A DNA stretch of 64,000 bases, from NCBI GenBank assembly GCA_002310215.1, contig DBYR01000018.1:123260-187259 (forward strand), in the 5' to 3' direction. Within the stretch, counting starts at the first letter, position 1. The number at the start of each line of letters is the position of its first letter. The notes under the pieces are model-generated. The model did no database searches, was not told the origin of the DNA, and worked only from the letters and a program-made list of their open reading frames with translations. The stretch comes from Bacteroidales bacterium UBA1181. GTDB taxonomy: Bacteria > Bacteroidota > Bacteroidia > Bacteroidales > Paludibacteraceae. Positions 1 through 14,100 of this stretch are shown here, piece after piece. The translations under genes were made by a program, and so were the position numbers.

Positions 1-1
1 G

Positions 2-1870
2 ACCTACAAGTGGACTAACACCGATAGGCCAGGCGTCACCCTATCCACGACCAACCTGATGACCGACTACCCTACTTCTAGCACGGTATATACACTGGAG
101 GGTTCCAGCAACGGATGTGCGGCAGAGCCAATCAACATTCCGGTCAATGCATTGCCGAACCCGAGTCTGACCTACCAGGGCAACACGGTCATCTGTGAGA
201 ACTCACAATTGACACTGACCGTATATGGTGCGGACAGCTACTTGTGGAACAACGGTTCCAGCAACAAAACAATGATCACCATCCCGCCTGCGGGAGACAC
301 CGTATTCTCCGTGGTCGGAACGGATAAGAACAAGTGTAAGACCGAGCTGAAGATTCCTGTCACCGTCAATAAGAACCCTGACTTCACCATTGAGGGAGAA
401 ACGGAAGTATGCCGAGGTGACTACACCACCCTAATAGCAAGGGGTGATGCCATGAACTACTATTGGGGATACCAGACTCCTATCTACGACAAGAACTTAA
501 GTGGCAACGGGACGCCGGTCGGCATCCAAATCGACATACCAACCTACGTATTCGTTAAGGGTGTGGACGACCACGGATGTGAATCGGAGAAGTCTCTCGC
601 CATCAAGATGAAGACGCCACCGACCATACGATACTCCGGCAATACGGAGGTATGTTTAGGCGAAGCCATCGAATTGTTCGCAGAAGGAGATGCGAAGGAG
701 TACACTTGGAGCACCGATGGTGGACTGACCGCCCAATCCGGCAATCCTTATTTATTCACTCCTGAGGGCGTAACGAGGGTAATCCTCTCCGGAATAGCGG
801 ACAACGGATGTGTCACTACGGAAGAAATATACATTGAAACCAATGTCGCTCCGAACGTGGACATCTACGGAGACTCGTCCGTCTGTGAAGGCAACACAGC
901 CCGACTCATCGCCGATGGAGCGAACAAGTTCGTATGGTATGAGGAAAGCACAAAAGAGACCGAAGAGGGACGTTATCTCACAAGGAGCAGGTTAGAACCA
1001 GGAGCCCACAAGTTCCTCATCACTGGTACCTCTATCGCTGGATGTACGAACACGAAGGAGTTCACCTTGATGGTAAACAAGAACCCAAGCGTGACGATTC
1101 ACGACACCCTCATCGGATGTCCGAATGAAGACACAAGGGCAGAGTTCAGCATCAAAGAGCCATACATAGTAGACTGCGAGTGGTCAAGCAATCCAATCAA
1201 TGGAGATCTCTTCAGCAACTCGGCTAAGTCCGTAACCGCCACCATCACGGAACCTACGGAGGTCTATGTCGTCGCTTACGATGCCAACAGATGTGCATCC
1301 TACGACACAATCACTGTCGATGCATTGCAGTTCAACCCTATTCGTTTCAACGTGACCCCAACCATCATCGACGAGAACTCCAATGTTATCGAGATGACAG
1401 GATACTTCCCGAACACAGACAACTGGGAATGGGTAACTGACGATGGAATGCCAGACACGAAAGGCAGGAACGTTAAGCACACCTTCGTGAACCCTAACGT
1501 GAGAGACTCCTTCATCGTGACGGCGAGAGCCTACGATGACAAAGGCTGTCTGTACGAAGGAGACACCATCGTTTACGTATGGAAGGACTTCTGGGCACCT
1601 AACGCCTTCTCGCCTAACGAGGATGACATGAATGATAAATTCTGGTTCTTAGGCACCGAGTTCATGACTGAGTTCCGTTGGAGAGTCTTCGACAGAACCG
1701 GACGCATCGTCTTCGAGTCGGACAGCAGAACCGGCAAGTGGGATGGACGAGACAAGAACGGAGACAAGTGTCCATGGGGCGTATACGGCTACATCGTCGA
1801 ATATGAGAGCGTCTTCAAGGGCATCAACAAGAAGGGCGAACGGCGAGGCACCGTGACATTAATACGATAA
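2..1870 (+). CDS. Giant surface protein with T9SS type B sorting domain, 3' end only
   Basis: The reading frame is open from base 2, so this is the C-terminal ~620 residues of a longer protein cut by the window edge. It holds the end of one module and then five complete Ig/PKD-like modules of about 80-95 residues. Each module has an early Cys (as in EVC-x-G) and a late Gly-Cys or similar. A domain of the CHU_C/gliding-motility C-terminal type follows, from about DFWAPNAFSPNEDD to the end, which is the type B signal for secretion and surface attachment by the type IX system. The protein is a paralogue of the next gene: the final modules and sorting domain align closely, ending in the same RRGTVTLIR. 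By family the likely role is a cell-surface adhesin or structural fibre; the ligand is unknown. A strong hairpin terminator follows. Confidence 0.93.
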   Translation, partial: TYKWTNTDRPGVTLSTTNLMTDYPTSSTVYTLEGSSNGCAAEPINIPVNALPNPSLTYQGNTVICENSQLTLTVYGADSYLWNNGSSNKTMITIPPAGDTVFSVVGTDKNKCKTELKIPVTVNKNPDFTIEGETEVCRGDYTTLIARGDAMNYYWGYQTPIYDKNLSGNGTPVGIQIDIPTYVFVKGVDDHGCESEKSLAIKMKTPPTIRYSGNTEVCLGEAIELFAEGDAKEYTWSTDGGLTAQSGNPYLFTPEGVTRVILSGIADNGCVTTEEIYIETNVAPNVDIYGDSSVCEGNTARLIADGANKFVWYEESTKETEEGRYLTRSRLEPGAHKFLITGTSIAGCTNTKEFTLMVNKNPSVTIHDTLIGCPNEDTRAEFSIKEPYIVDCEWSSNPINGDLFSNSAKSVTATITEPTEVYVVAYDANRCASYDTITVDALQFNPIRFNVTPTIIDENSNVIEMTGYFPNTDNWEWVTDDGMPDTKGRNVKHTFVNPNVRDSFIVTARAYDDKGCLYEGDTIVYVWKDFWAPNAFSPNEDDMNDKFWFLGTEFMTEFRWRVFDRTGRIVFESDSRTGKWDGRDKNGDKCPWGVYGYIVEYESVFKGINKKGERRGTVTLIR

Positions 1871-1915
1871 ACGAGGCAGGTTGAAACACTAAAAATCAAG
1901 CCTTATATTACGCCA

Positions 1916-1963
1916 AAAACAGGCGACGGTTGTAGGAATAACTCTACAACCGTCGCCTGTTTT
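1916..1963 (+). terminator. Intrinsic terminator after the first giant gene
   Basis: There is a perfect 20-bp inverted repeat (1916-1935 and 1944-1963) with an 8-nt loop. The right arm ends in TTTT and the left arm begins with AAAA, so it could work in both directions. It separates the two giant genes, which are therefore probably separate transcription units. Confidence 0.85.
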
Positions 1964-2038
1964 ATACAAAGGAACGAAAGCTTTGACCAACCCAATTTGT
2001 TTTAACGGAAATGTCATAGAAAATAACGTGGAAAACCA

Positions 2039-2069
2039 TTGCAAAAGTGAAAACTTTAACTTAATTTAG
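2039..2069 (+). promoter_or_regulatory. Candidate promoter of the 8304-residue gene
   Basis: TTG at 2039-2041 is followed 20 nt later by TAATTTAG at 2062-2069, one mismatch from the Bacteroidetes -7 box TAnnTTTG, at the usual spacing. It leaves a leader of roughly 50 nt before the ATG at 2126. Confidence 0.4.
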
Positions 2070-2125
2070 CATATTGATGTATAGTGGACGAACTACAAAC
2101 GTAGACCGCTAAGAAATAACTGCTT

Positions 2126-5100
2126 ATGGAAGAAACAAAGTCGATGTATATGAAGTGTATCAAAATATTATTCACCATTTTTTGGGCGAATGTCTATATA
2201 TGCAACTCTGTTTGGGCTATCAATGAAGACACTCCAAACCTCAGTTTCGAGAACGGAGCGGCCAGTTTCCCAACAACCTTCTCTGACGATGATTTAGGTG
2301 TCTGGAAGAGGTACTATGGATTCTATGGAGCGGAACACTTTGACGTTACACAGGTTGTCAATAAAATATCCACCCATCACAATGGTGAGGCAAGAGCAAT
2401 AGGAGGAAGAGGAGACGAGGATAATGACGGATGGGTAAGGTACGGTGTTGAACTTAGTTACACATTACCAAATAGGACGAATAGCACGACTTATCCCAAC
2501 ACAGGAAAATACACGATAGCCAACGGGTTACAAGGAAAATTTGACATCATCACAGATAGGACACTTGACCCAAGCGTTTATAACACAGCAGACTGCCGGA
2601 CAAAAGTTCCATTCTACACCATGCCAAACAAATTAGAAGATGGACAAAAAGTTGTTCGAATCGGTAGCACAGGTAACACGGAAACACGTTACTCAAGTTA
2701 CGAGCCAAGAGGATACTATCGTCGAGCTCATGCAGAAAGAATGGTTTATTCCTTCGAAGTGAAAGAGAATAGCACCCTACTCACCGTCCAATTCGCCGCA
2801 TTTTTGGAGGACCCCGACGACCCATCTCAACCAGCCCAGGCAGGTGCTCACATTGCGGATGAACGACCAACCACATCCGTCTCTGTCACACTCAAAAAGA
2901 ACGGGACAAATCAAATCGTCAAACCAGTTTGTAGCGAATACGAAGCGAGTCTAAACAATTCTCAATTAGACTTAGGAATCGTTGAAAAAGAATGCAATAA
3001 TTACGCAAGAAACTCATCTCCAGCGCGTTACAAGGATTGGACAACCAACGTCTATGACCTGCGCGAAAACATCGGAGATATCGTCACCATCGAAGTGTGG
3101 GTTCACGATTGCTTGCTAGAACTTCCAATGTGTTCAGAATGCAAAAGATTATTTCACAACACAACAGTAACCTATACAAATGGAATTCCATATCTACAAT
3201 GCCAAAGAACGTCAAGAATAATCGACAACAAGGGGGGGATTGCAGGTGAATATGGATGGTCATCTGACTACGTGGGATGTAATGCAAGACACAGAGCATA
3301 TCTCAAACCAACCGCAGGAGGTCACCGTGCCTATTGCTACTTCACCGCCAACACAAAAAAGATGGAGATGTTGGTGGACAACTGTCCTGAAAACAATAGA
3401 ATCACCATCACCGCACCAACGGGATTCACCTTCTACACATGGAAGACGGGTGAGGGTGTATCTCTCGAAACGGATCCGCTCCACCCGAATATCGCATACG
3501 TAGACCGAGCCGCCATACAAGAGAACATGGACTACATCTGTGAAATGAGTGGTGACGACCCTGCCTGCTCCAAAATCTACGGTATCGTACAATTAGCGAA
3601 AGACCCATTGGGCGCAAAATTCACAAAAAAGATTGCCTGCGACAATGAGGTGAGCTTCACCAACGAATCGTACATCACACCTGTCAAACAACAGAGTGGA
3701 GACACCATCAAGCCTGACCGTATTATCGAATACAGATGGAACTGCACCGACGGACATGGGCACAACTTCTCTTTGACAACCACTGAAAAAGATGAGACAC
3801 CAACTTGGATCTTGGAATATACCCAAGAGAACAAGGGCCGCTACACTGTAACATTGGACATCACCACAGAGAAAGGATGCCACGCCACCTACTCGGAAGA
3901 GATCACCGTATCCCCAAGGGAGGATATCAGCATAGATGGCGTCACAGAGGTTTGCGAAGGCAATTCCACCACCCTACAGATATCCAATTACAACGATCCG
4001 GGGAACACCTTCTTTTGGTATAAAACAGCGACATTGGGGACATTATTGCCAAGCGATGACTTGCTGCAAGAAGGACAAGATTACACTGATTCAAAACTGA
4101 CATTCACACCAGAACCAGGAACCACCCACATCTACGTCAAGATTTTAAAGCCAGGAGCAGAGAACGACTGCTACTTCACAAAATCATTCGACGTGACCAC
4201 TAAGAAAGTGCCGGCCATCTCTGTGTCTGGCACAGGCACAAACGCCAACATGAATGTGAGACCTAAATACGTGGACATCTGCGAAGCAGGCGAAGCGCAC
4301 CTTAATGCAAGAGAGACGACCAGCCCTGCAATCGGCATCAGCAAATGGATGTGGAGCGACCTGAAAAACACAGCGGCAAACACTGTTAGCCCACAGGACA
4401 CCACGCTCTACTACATCACGGCGGAAGGGTCTAACGGATGTGTCGCCAAAGACTCTATCCAAGTCAATGTGATGAAAAAACCCATATTGCAGATTAACGG
4501 AGGCGATGAAATCTGCGTGAACGATTCAATCACGCTCCACGCCAACAGTCTGCTGAACGATGTGACCAACACAGCTCTGTACAAGTGGTATAGACTCAGC
4601 CAAAACAACACGGATGAAATATCATCACCTACCCATGAAATGGGCGGTAGCGGAACAGACTCGCTTATCGTCACACACAGCACTCCATCCGCTATTGGTA
4701 GTGACGATTACATGTACCGGTTGGAGGGAACGAACCAATACGGATGTAAATCATTCGTAGACAAACAAGTGGTAGTAAGGGATAACCCATCACCTATTAT
4801 TCCAGACCTGACACCAGTCTGCAAAGGAGAAAACGTAATCATATACATCTATGGAGCAGACTCGACGAAAATAGTGGAAGAGAACAAAAACGAATTCGAC
4901 AAGATACCGTACTCCGCCTCTCTCTCCACCCCGAGAGATTCCATCCACGTCATCACGATCAACCACTACAACAGTGTGACCTGTACGACGAAAGTGGTTA
5001 AACCTGTCAGGATGGATAGCGTTCCAAGCATCGAAATCACAGGAGAAACGGAAATCTGTAGCGGAGGAAGCATCACGCTCACCGCCACAGACACCACCTC

Positions 5101-8100
5101 ATACGATTCATATCAAGAAACGATAACGAAGACATATTCATGGACAGACGCCAACCACACGACAACAGCGCAAATGACGGCGCAGCCAAACACTTCCACC
5201 ACGTATGGCGTCACCATAACAAACAGCAAGAATTGCTCCGCGACGAAAAACATCGACGTGACCATAAACCCACTGCCAAGGGTCATCGCCGAAGCTAACA
5301 ACGGGAAAGTATGTCCTAACGGAACCGACACATTAAAAGCATATATCATAGAAAATGGCGCAAGGGTTGCCCTATCCGAATGCAGATGGTTCAGCGACCC
5401 TGACACGCTACACCCTCTCGTCGGCTACGCCTCACTGAACGGGACAAAAAACGACTCGATAAAAGTCAGCAACATAACTACGCAAACGACCTACTACGTA
5501 GTAGGCGTAAACGGAAAAGGGTGTAAGAGAGTGGCTCAAGTGACCATCTATCTCAAGACCCCACCGACCATCACCATCGCAGGAGAGACTGAGATATGCA
5601 ACAAAGGAAACATCGTACTCACCGCCGCAGGTGCGGAATCCTACCGATGGGAATTGGTGACGGGGAAAGCTCCTGACACAGTCATAACCGCCAAAGGAAC
5701 GAACAACCCATTGGCGGAACAGGCGAACTACGACCGAGACACCACCATCCGCTATTATGTATATGGAACGAAGGACGGTTGCGAAGGCTATAATTACAAA
5801 GACGTAAATGTATACAAGGAGCCTAACATCACCATCACTGGACCAAACAGTGTATGTTACGGAGTTCCTGCAGATCTAACCGCCCACGGATCAGTATCAA
5901 GTTACCTTTGGACAGGACTCAGCAAAACAGATGCCAACATACAAGTAGTACCAATCGGCACGGAGCAAACGTTCCAAGTGACAGGATACAACGCAAAAGG
6001 TTGTCCGGGAACCGCACAGCACAAAGTCAAAGTTAATCCGAACCCTAACCTATCCATCGAGGAAGCAAACCCTGTTTGTCCTGGTGAAAAGGCTGTCAAT
6101 ATTAATGTCAGAGATATCAATTCAGGAAATCTCTCAAATATTGAATGGAGCATAAACGGATCCGTCATCAGCAATCCGAGAGATGTGGCGCTCAATGACA
6201 CCACGAAATTCCGTGTGACTGCACAAAACGAGCACGGATGTTCCGCTACGGACTCCGCCATAGTCATCGTATATCCGAAGCCAATTCTCTCCATCACCGC
6301 ACCAGCCGTCTGTGAAGGGGAAGAGATTGTCGCCACTGTCGATGGTGCGGCTTCCTACCAATGGTACGAAGGGAACGGTAACACTGCCACCCAAACAAAC
6401 CAAACAGGAACCAAATACACGAAGACCAACTACAACGGTCCATCTCCATATAGATTTAGTGTAATCGGATACGAAAATGGATGTCCGTCAGACAGGAAAG
6501 ATACATTCATCACGATCAAGAAGAAACCGACGTTCACCATCGCAGGAGATACCGCCTACTGCGAAAACAGCACCATGCAATTGGCGGCAAACGGAATCGA
6601 CAACGCTGATGTACAAGCCTACTTGTGGAGCACGGGCGATGTCACATCCTCCATTTCGAAATCTGCATTATTGGATATAAATAGCATAAGCCTGACCATC
6701 ACCAATCAAGAGGGATGTACCAACGAAGCAAGAAGAGGCATCGTTGTAAAAGAGAATCCTAAGATTGAAATCAGACCGACAAAAGAGGCCGTATGTGAAG
6801 GCGATTCCGTACAGATGTACGCTTGGGCAGCGAAAGATGCGAACTCCCTATCATTAACCTACGGATGGGAGCAAAAAGCGAAAGGAGAACCGAATTTCAG
6901 GACATACGACAAAACCTTATTCACCTCCAATGTTTACAGGATCCCGAACGACTCCATCGAGCCAACGCTTCAGACCACAACCACCTACAAAGCAGAAGGC
7001 ACGGAGATCCACAACTACTTATTGCTTAACAATACACACTTAACGTGCGTTTCCTCCGCAGAGAAGACGATTGTAGCCAATCCGAAGCCAGCCGTGTTCA
7101 TCACAGGTGCGGACTCCATCTGTAGCGGAACGGAAACCAACCTCATCGCCTACAACACCAACAGCAACGCAATCATCAAGAGTTGGAGTTGGGAATCCTC
7201 CAATCTCGATCCGAGCGAAACACACACGTTAAGCTACACCAGCACAGGAGTAGTGACAGGACACGCCGCATACACCGCCATCGCATCCACCAACGACGGA
7301 TGTACGGGAGAGTCGACACACAACATCGAGGTATATCCAGCATTCAAATTCTCAATAGACGGCTCCCAATATACATGTGAAAACGATTCGTTCAAGATAT
7401 TCGCCGTACCAGACGCAAACAACAAATACAAGAAAGTGACCGACTATAAATACCAATGGTCACCACAAGGAGGCGTCTCCGACACTGCGTCCGGCATCAT
7501 CTACGAGACCACAAATTTCACACTGAGCATCACCGACCCGAAAGGATGTAAGGCGGATACACAAAGTATCGTGTTGTTCAGGAAATTACCGAAGATCACA
7601 TTGTCCGCCGACCCAGTGTGCGAGGGTCAAGAGGCCACCATCAAAGCCGTGTCCGACTCTATCATGCAGACCATCCAATGGGGGACCAATACGATTCATA
7701 ACCTAAGCGCACAAGCAGACAAAACAAAAGATTTCTTTTCTCAAGTCATCAACCAATCCACCACATTTACTGTGTTTGGCACAGATGTAATGGGTTGTAA
7801 GTCACAAGAAGAAATCATCGTAGTAGATCCAATCACAGCACCTGATCTTAGCATCACAGGTGTCACCAACGCCTGCGCAGGATCGAACGTGGATCTCATC
7901 GCCGCAACAAGTTCGGGACACGACATCAAATGGTATGATTACGAAGGAGACGTCATAGGGAACTTGTTGACGAGCCAAGATGGTTTACTCTCTCTAAATT
8001 CCGTCACAGTAGGGACCCACAAATTCATCGCCATCGTAGACAACGGTTCCTGCGACACAAGGAAAACTCACACGCTTGTTGTCACAAGCAATCCGACCGT

Positions 8101-11100
8101 GAAAATCGAAACAAAGGTCGGTAACAACTGGAAGGATTTGAACGCGTTAGAAATCTGCGAAAATAATTCCGTCAACGTCAGAACCCAAGATTGCGGAACT
8201 AGCAGTGGACTCACCTACGCATGGAACATCTCCAACACATCGGCGTGCGAAACAACATTCACGCCTGATAACGACGCAACCTGTATCGTCACCGTGACCG
8301 ATGACGCTCAATGTACAGGAAAAGACACCCTACAAATCATAGTCAACAGGAATCCTATTCTGACGATCAACGGAATATCCAATGGAGACACTATCGTCTG
8401 CGCAGACAACGACAAGTCCAACACTGTGAAGTTGATAGCCGGAAATGGCGGTGGCTCAGACTACATCTGGACAAACGCGACAGCCGACCACACAAGCTCA
8501 CACGACAGCATCGCCAATGTCACTGTCAATGGAGGAGAAACCACCATCTCTGTGACCGGCACAAGCATCAAGGGATGTCCAGGCGCGACAAGCTACACCA
8601 TCAAGGCGAAGGCATATCCTACGTTCGAGGCGAACGACACCTTCGCATGTATCGGTGATTATGCGACAGTGAAAGTACGCAGCGGAAATGCGGACACATA
8701 CGAGTGGAGTTGGACCGAAGGCGGACAAAACAAGACCGCGAACGGTACAAACCTCACCGAGATATTGAACGTGGCAGAAAAGATATACTCCTTAACTGCC
8801 ACGAAAGATGGTTGTAAGACAGAGGCAAAATCTGTTAAGATAACAGGTTACAACAAACCTGACCTTAACATCTCAAGTGACAAAGACATATGCTTCGGCG
8901 AAACAATTCAACTCCAAGCGTCAGGTGCGGATTCCCTACTCAAATGGTCTAACGGAAACGGACTGACCGATGGAGGATCAGGAATCGCCACCGTGAAACC
9001 GAACGCAACAGGAGTGCACAAATACACGGTGATCGGCTATAACTCCCAAGCAATTGGAGGATGTTACAAAGACACCTTTGTAACGGTGAACGTCCGTCCT
9101 ATCCCTAACTTCACCGTAACAGGAGACAAGAACATCTGCGCCGGAAACGAACTGACATTAACAGCGGAGAACAAGAACACTTCAGACAACAGCGTTCAAT
9201 TCAACTGGCAATGGGAAGACAACGGGACGAACAAAACAGAGACAAACAAGACGACTATCACGCCTACGCTCACTAACAACGGAACACAAGACGCAACCGT
9301 CGTCATCACCACATACGCAACCAACAGTATAGGATGTACTGACTTTATCAAACATTCCGTGACAGTCAAGGCATCCCCTGAGTTCACAGTCCCTGCCATC
9401 AACATCTGTGAAGGGAACGACGCCATCGTCAACATTCCAAATGTCACATCCGTATATTGGGCATTTGACAAAAAAACGACGGGTCCGTCAAGAACATTGC
9501 CTTTCGACACCATCAACAAATACAAAGCAACTATTGGTTTCGACATTACCGGCTACAAAAACGGTTGTGGCAAACGTGATACGATAGACAACATCACCAT
9601 TCAAGCGAAACCATCCATCACCTTCAGCACAGAAGGAATCACGGGAGCCGATGACGCAGAGGGCACAGGTAAGATTTGTCTCAACGCCACAGGCGTAAAG
9701 ATAACCGCCGCCACCAACGTCAACAACCCGAAATGGAAGTGGAACGGAACAACGGGGGCAGCCATATACGAGCCTGAGCCTAACACGACAGGTTTGATGA
9801 CCTACACCGTCAACGTGACAGACAACAACGGATGTAGCAATACCAAGCAATACAACCTAACCGTCCTCGCCAACCCTATCCTCAGAATCAGCGACGACGG
9901 AGGAACTAATTATGAGCTCACCGGTAAAGGGAAAGTCTGCGAGAAAGAAGCACTCACCCTAAAGGTAAAACCAGACGTCGAAGAAGCTGGCATGAGCTAC
10001 ACTTGGACAACAGGTGTGGCAGGAACAGCCAACGGCAACACCTACACTATCGGTGAAAACGTATTAACCGACGACAAAACATTCATCATCGAAGGAGTAA
10101 ATCCAAATGGTTGTAAAGGAACGACCAAGTACGATCTGACAGTCAATAAATATCCTAACACAAAAATCAAATGGGACAATAAATGTGCAGGAGAAAACGT
10201 GACCGTTGAAATCGAAAATGCAAGTAACAACGCTCAATACAATTGGGAATGGACGATTGGAAGCGAGACGAAGACTGCGTCCAACACCCGTTATGTGACC
10301 CAACAACTGACGGATGACACCAACTTCAAAGTGACCGCATCAGGAAACGGGTGTACAAAAGATAACGATACCCTTGTGACTGTTAAAAAGAATCCATCAT
10401 TCAAACTCAAGCCGGATTCCATCAGTTTCTGTAAGAATGGATCACCAATATCCATCACGGCGACCTCCACTGACCCTTACACCTACAAATGGACAGAAGG
10501 GAGCACAGAACTTAAGACTGACAATACAACAACGACCAGTACATTGGACAATAGACAACCGAGCAGGAATACAAGATATGTGGTCGAAGCCACCTCGGCA
10601 GACAAGTGTCACACAAAAGACACCGCCGTAGTTACCGTCATATCTTTGCCAAAGCCATCCATCCACAAGGAGGGAGCCCCTTGCGTCGGGAACACAATCA
10701 AATGGACAGCCATCGGACAGACAGGTTCGACCTACAAATGGTATGTGAACAACGAAGAGATTGAACATGGGCCAAGCACTCACTCGGGAATATCATTCAT
10801 CGTAGGGGGAGCGGGAGATGCGGAACTTTCCGTCAGGATAAGCGAAGGATTCAACGACAACGGCGTTACAATAGCTGTGGAAGAACATCCTGCCCATAGC
10901 ACGAACTGTAGCATCGAGAGAGTTTCGGAAACATTGAAGAAACAAAACAAACCTAATATCACAAGTGCAGACACAACACGTTGTAAGGGAGACGGACGAA
11001 AGACCGTCAACGTACAAGGTGCCAAGATATACAGGTGGTTAGACGAAAACGGAACAGCCTATGCCACAGGATCATCCTTCACGGAGGAACTGGCAGAAAG

Positions 11101-14100
11101 CAAGACCTACATCGTCGAAGGAACGGACGGCTCTTGCGTGGACACTGCAGAGATAACGATTTGGGTCAACGAATTACCATCCATTAACATCGACGCAAGA
11201 GGCGGAAGGAAAAGCCATGACACAGTCTATGCCTGCGTCAATAACAACGTAACCCTCACCGCCACGCCAGCCCACCCTGCATCCTACCATTTCGCGACAA
11301 GCGATCACTCAGAACAGGGATTCAACTACATGTGGGACAACATTAGCGCTAACGCAGATGATTCATTAATTGCAAACGTTAGCTCAACCCTGCCTCAAAG
11401 ACATACGGTCAAGGTGACAGACAACAACACCAATTGTTCGAACACCCAAAACTATACCGTCACAGGCATCGCCCTTCCTGACGTGACCATCTCCGGAGAG
11501 AAGGCAGTCTGCCGCAACTCTGCCGTATCACTGACTGCGACAAGCAACAAAGCGATCGCCGATGGACAATATGCATGGACTGTCAACAATGTCAGCAGTT
11601 CCACCACCAGCAATATCATCAAAGTGGAAGGTGTTGACACCACCACAAACAACAACAGACCTTACACAATCACTGTCACAGCGACAGATGCAGATGGCTG
11701 TCAAGGCACAAAAGACTATACCGTCACCAACAAACCTGATCCTAAAGCAGACATCAAAGACACTGTCGTATGTCGCAGTGAATTAGCCACACTGAAAGTA
11801 GGGTCCAATTCTCAGGCAGACTATTACGTCTGGCCAGACGGAAGCATGGGTGGCACGCAATGGATAAGCGACAAAGTCATCACTGGTAACGACACCACCT
11901 ATAACTACAAAGCTGTATTGAACGAGTGCGAGCTAAGGGGCACCGTCAAAGTAAGCAACCTCAACCTGCCACAGTTCGATCTGACAGTCAAAAACAGCGA
12001 AGGAGTTGACATCACAAGCAACCCAGTAGTCTGCACGAACGCTAACGAGATAACACTCAAAGGTGTGATTGTAAGCGCAAACGATGCAAGCAATAGCACA
12101 TGGAAGTGGAAGAACTTCGATGGCGTAACAACCGACAGTTTGAAAAACGATCCAACCAAAAAGACAACCTATACCGCCACCCTGACCGACGGGAAAGGAT
12201 GTAAGAGCCAGAAGAATATCACAGTAAACGTCAATATACCTGAGAAGATCAGCATAGAAGGACCAAGTGCCATCTGTGAGAACATGGAAGGCACATATGT
12301 CTTGTCAGGATTAACAACTGGAGGAATATACATCCCAAGTTTAAATGACTATGCGAAAGCAGAGTTAGAGCAAAACGAAGGGACTGTAACCATTAAGAAC
12401 ATCAAGGGCGACATCACACTATATGTGTCAGGAAACGGAGGCAACGGATGTCAATGCGAAATGGATTCCATCGAGATTAAGATGACGCCGAAGCCAGCCA
12501 TCGCCATTGCCGTCACACCTGCCAGCCAAAAGATCTGTAGCGGGGATGATGTGAAGATGAGCGCCAGTGTCGCAACAGGTGTTTCTGTACAATGGGATGG
12601 ACTCTCCGCAGGTTATCTGGACAACAACCAGAAATTGTTCAACACATCCATGAATGATGTGGTGAATACATTTAGAGCAGTCGCCACCACCACCGGCGGA
12701 TGCGTCAACGACACAAACATTGATATAACAGTACACCCACTTCCGACCATTAACGTGGCAGGAAAGGATATATGTTACGGAACAAATGACTCGTTAGTAG
12801 CCACCTCCAACGCATCTAATTTCTTATGGGAAGGCGAGCATATCGTTGGAAGCAAAAACGCCGGGAAAGTCTATATTGAAGACATCAGATCAGATGCCAA
12901 CTACAACGTGACCGTGACAGACGTCAACAGATGTAAGAAAGACACCACCGTCAAGGTCGTTGTACACAGCAATCCTATCGTGAAGATCACAAGAGAGACC
13001 GAAGGAACTGACGACCAAAGGATATGTAAGGACAGCGTTCTAGTCTTGACCGAGCAGAACAATGCGAACGGCACGAACGAATATTTCCACAATTGGTATT
13101 ACGTGGGGACAACAGGGAAGGTAAGGATAAGCGGCGGACGAACCATACGCCCTCGCATAGACCAAGACTCCACTTTCAGGGTGATTGTCACCAGGAACTA
13201 CACGCTCAACGATCCATTGAGCCATTCCACCTTCACCTTGGCCTGCGAGGACAGTACCGACTATACCGTCACCAAGAAAGACGCGCCACGATTCACCGTC
13301 ATTCCAGACACTGTATGTAATGGAGACAATGCGAAACTGAGCATTCAAAGCAATGAGACGGGTATCTCTTACAATTGGGACTGGAAGAAAGCGACTGAAA
13401 GCACTTTCACGGGTAACCAATTAGGCGGATCCAATCTGACCATACCTGCCGTAAAAGAACCATACTCAGTCAAAGTGACGGGTACAAAAGAAAACTGTCC
13501 TCATGACACTACGGTAGCAGTCAACGTACACCAATTGCCAAACATCGCAGACTTCACTTCAGTATCCGTCTGCATCGGCAAAGACACGTCATTCACACCT
13601 TCTGTAACGTTCGACATGACCTACAACAATCAAAATGGTGTGGCAAATGACGGATATGTATGGGCCGCCAGCAAAGACGCCAATAGCATGATCACGCCAA
13701 TAGGAGCTGACGGCAAGCTGAGCGTATCGCCTAAGCAGACAGGTGTAAGAACATACACGCTAACCGTGACAGACAAAAACGGTTGCGTCAACAGCAACAC
13801 GGCAGAGTTGACCGTCAGCGCAAAACCGAACATCAACATTGCCGGCAACACGTACGTATGTCCTAACACACAAACGACACTTTCGGTAGACAACTCAGCC
13901 AACACATTCAAGAGCATCAAGTGGTACGCTGACACGATGAAGACTCAGGAGATAGGCACTGGTACGACCTTCTCTCCAAACATCAAAGAGAAAGACACGA
14001 CCTTCTACGTGGCCGTAAATGTTGGAGAGACCGATGGTATCCACTGCGAAGAGATGAAGGAAGTGTCCGTCAGAGTCAAACCAATGCCAAAGATAACGGC

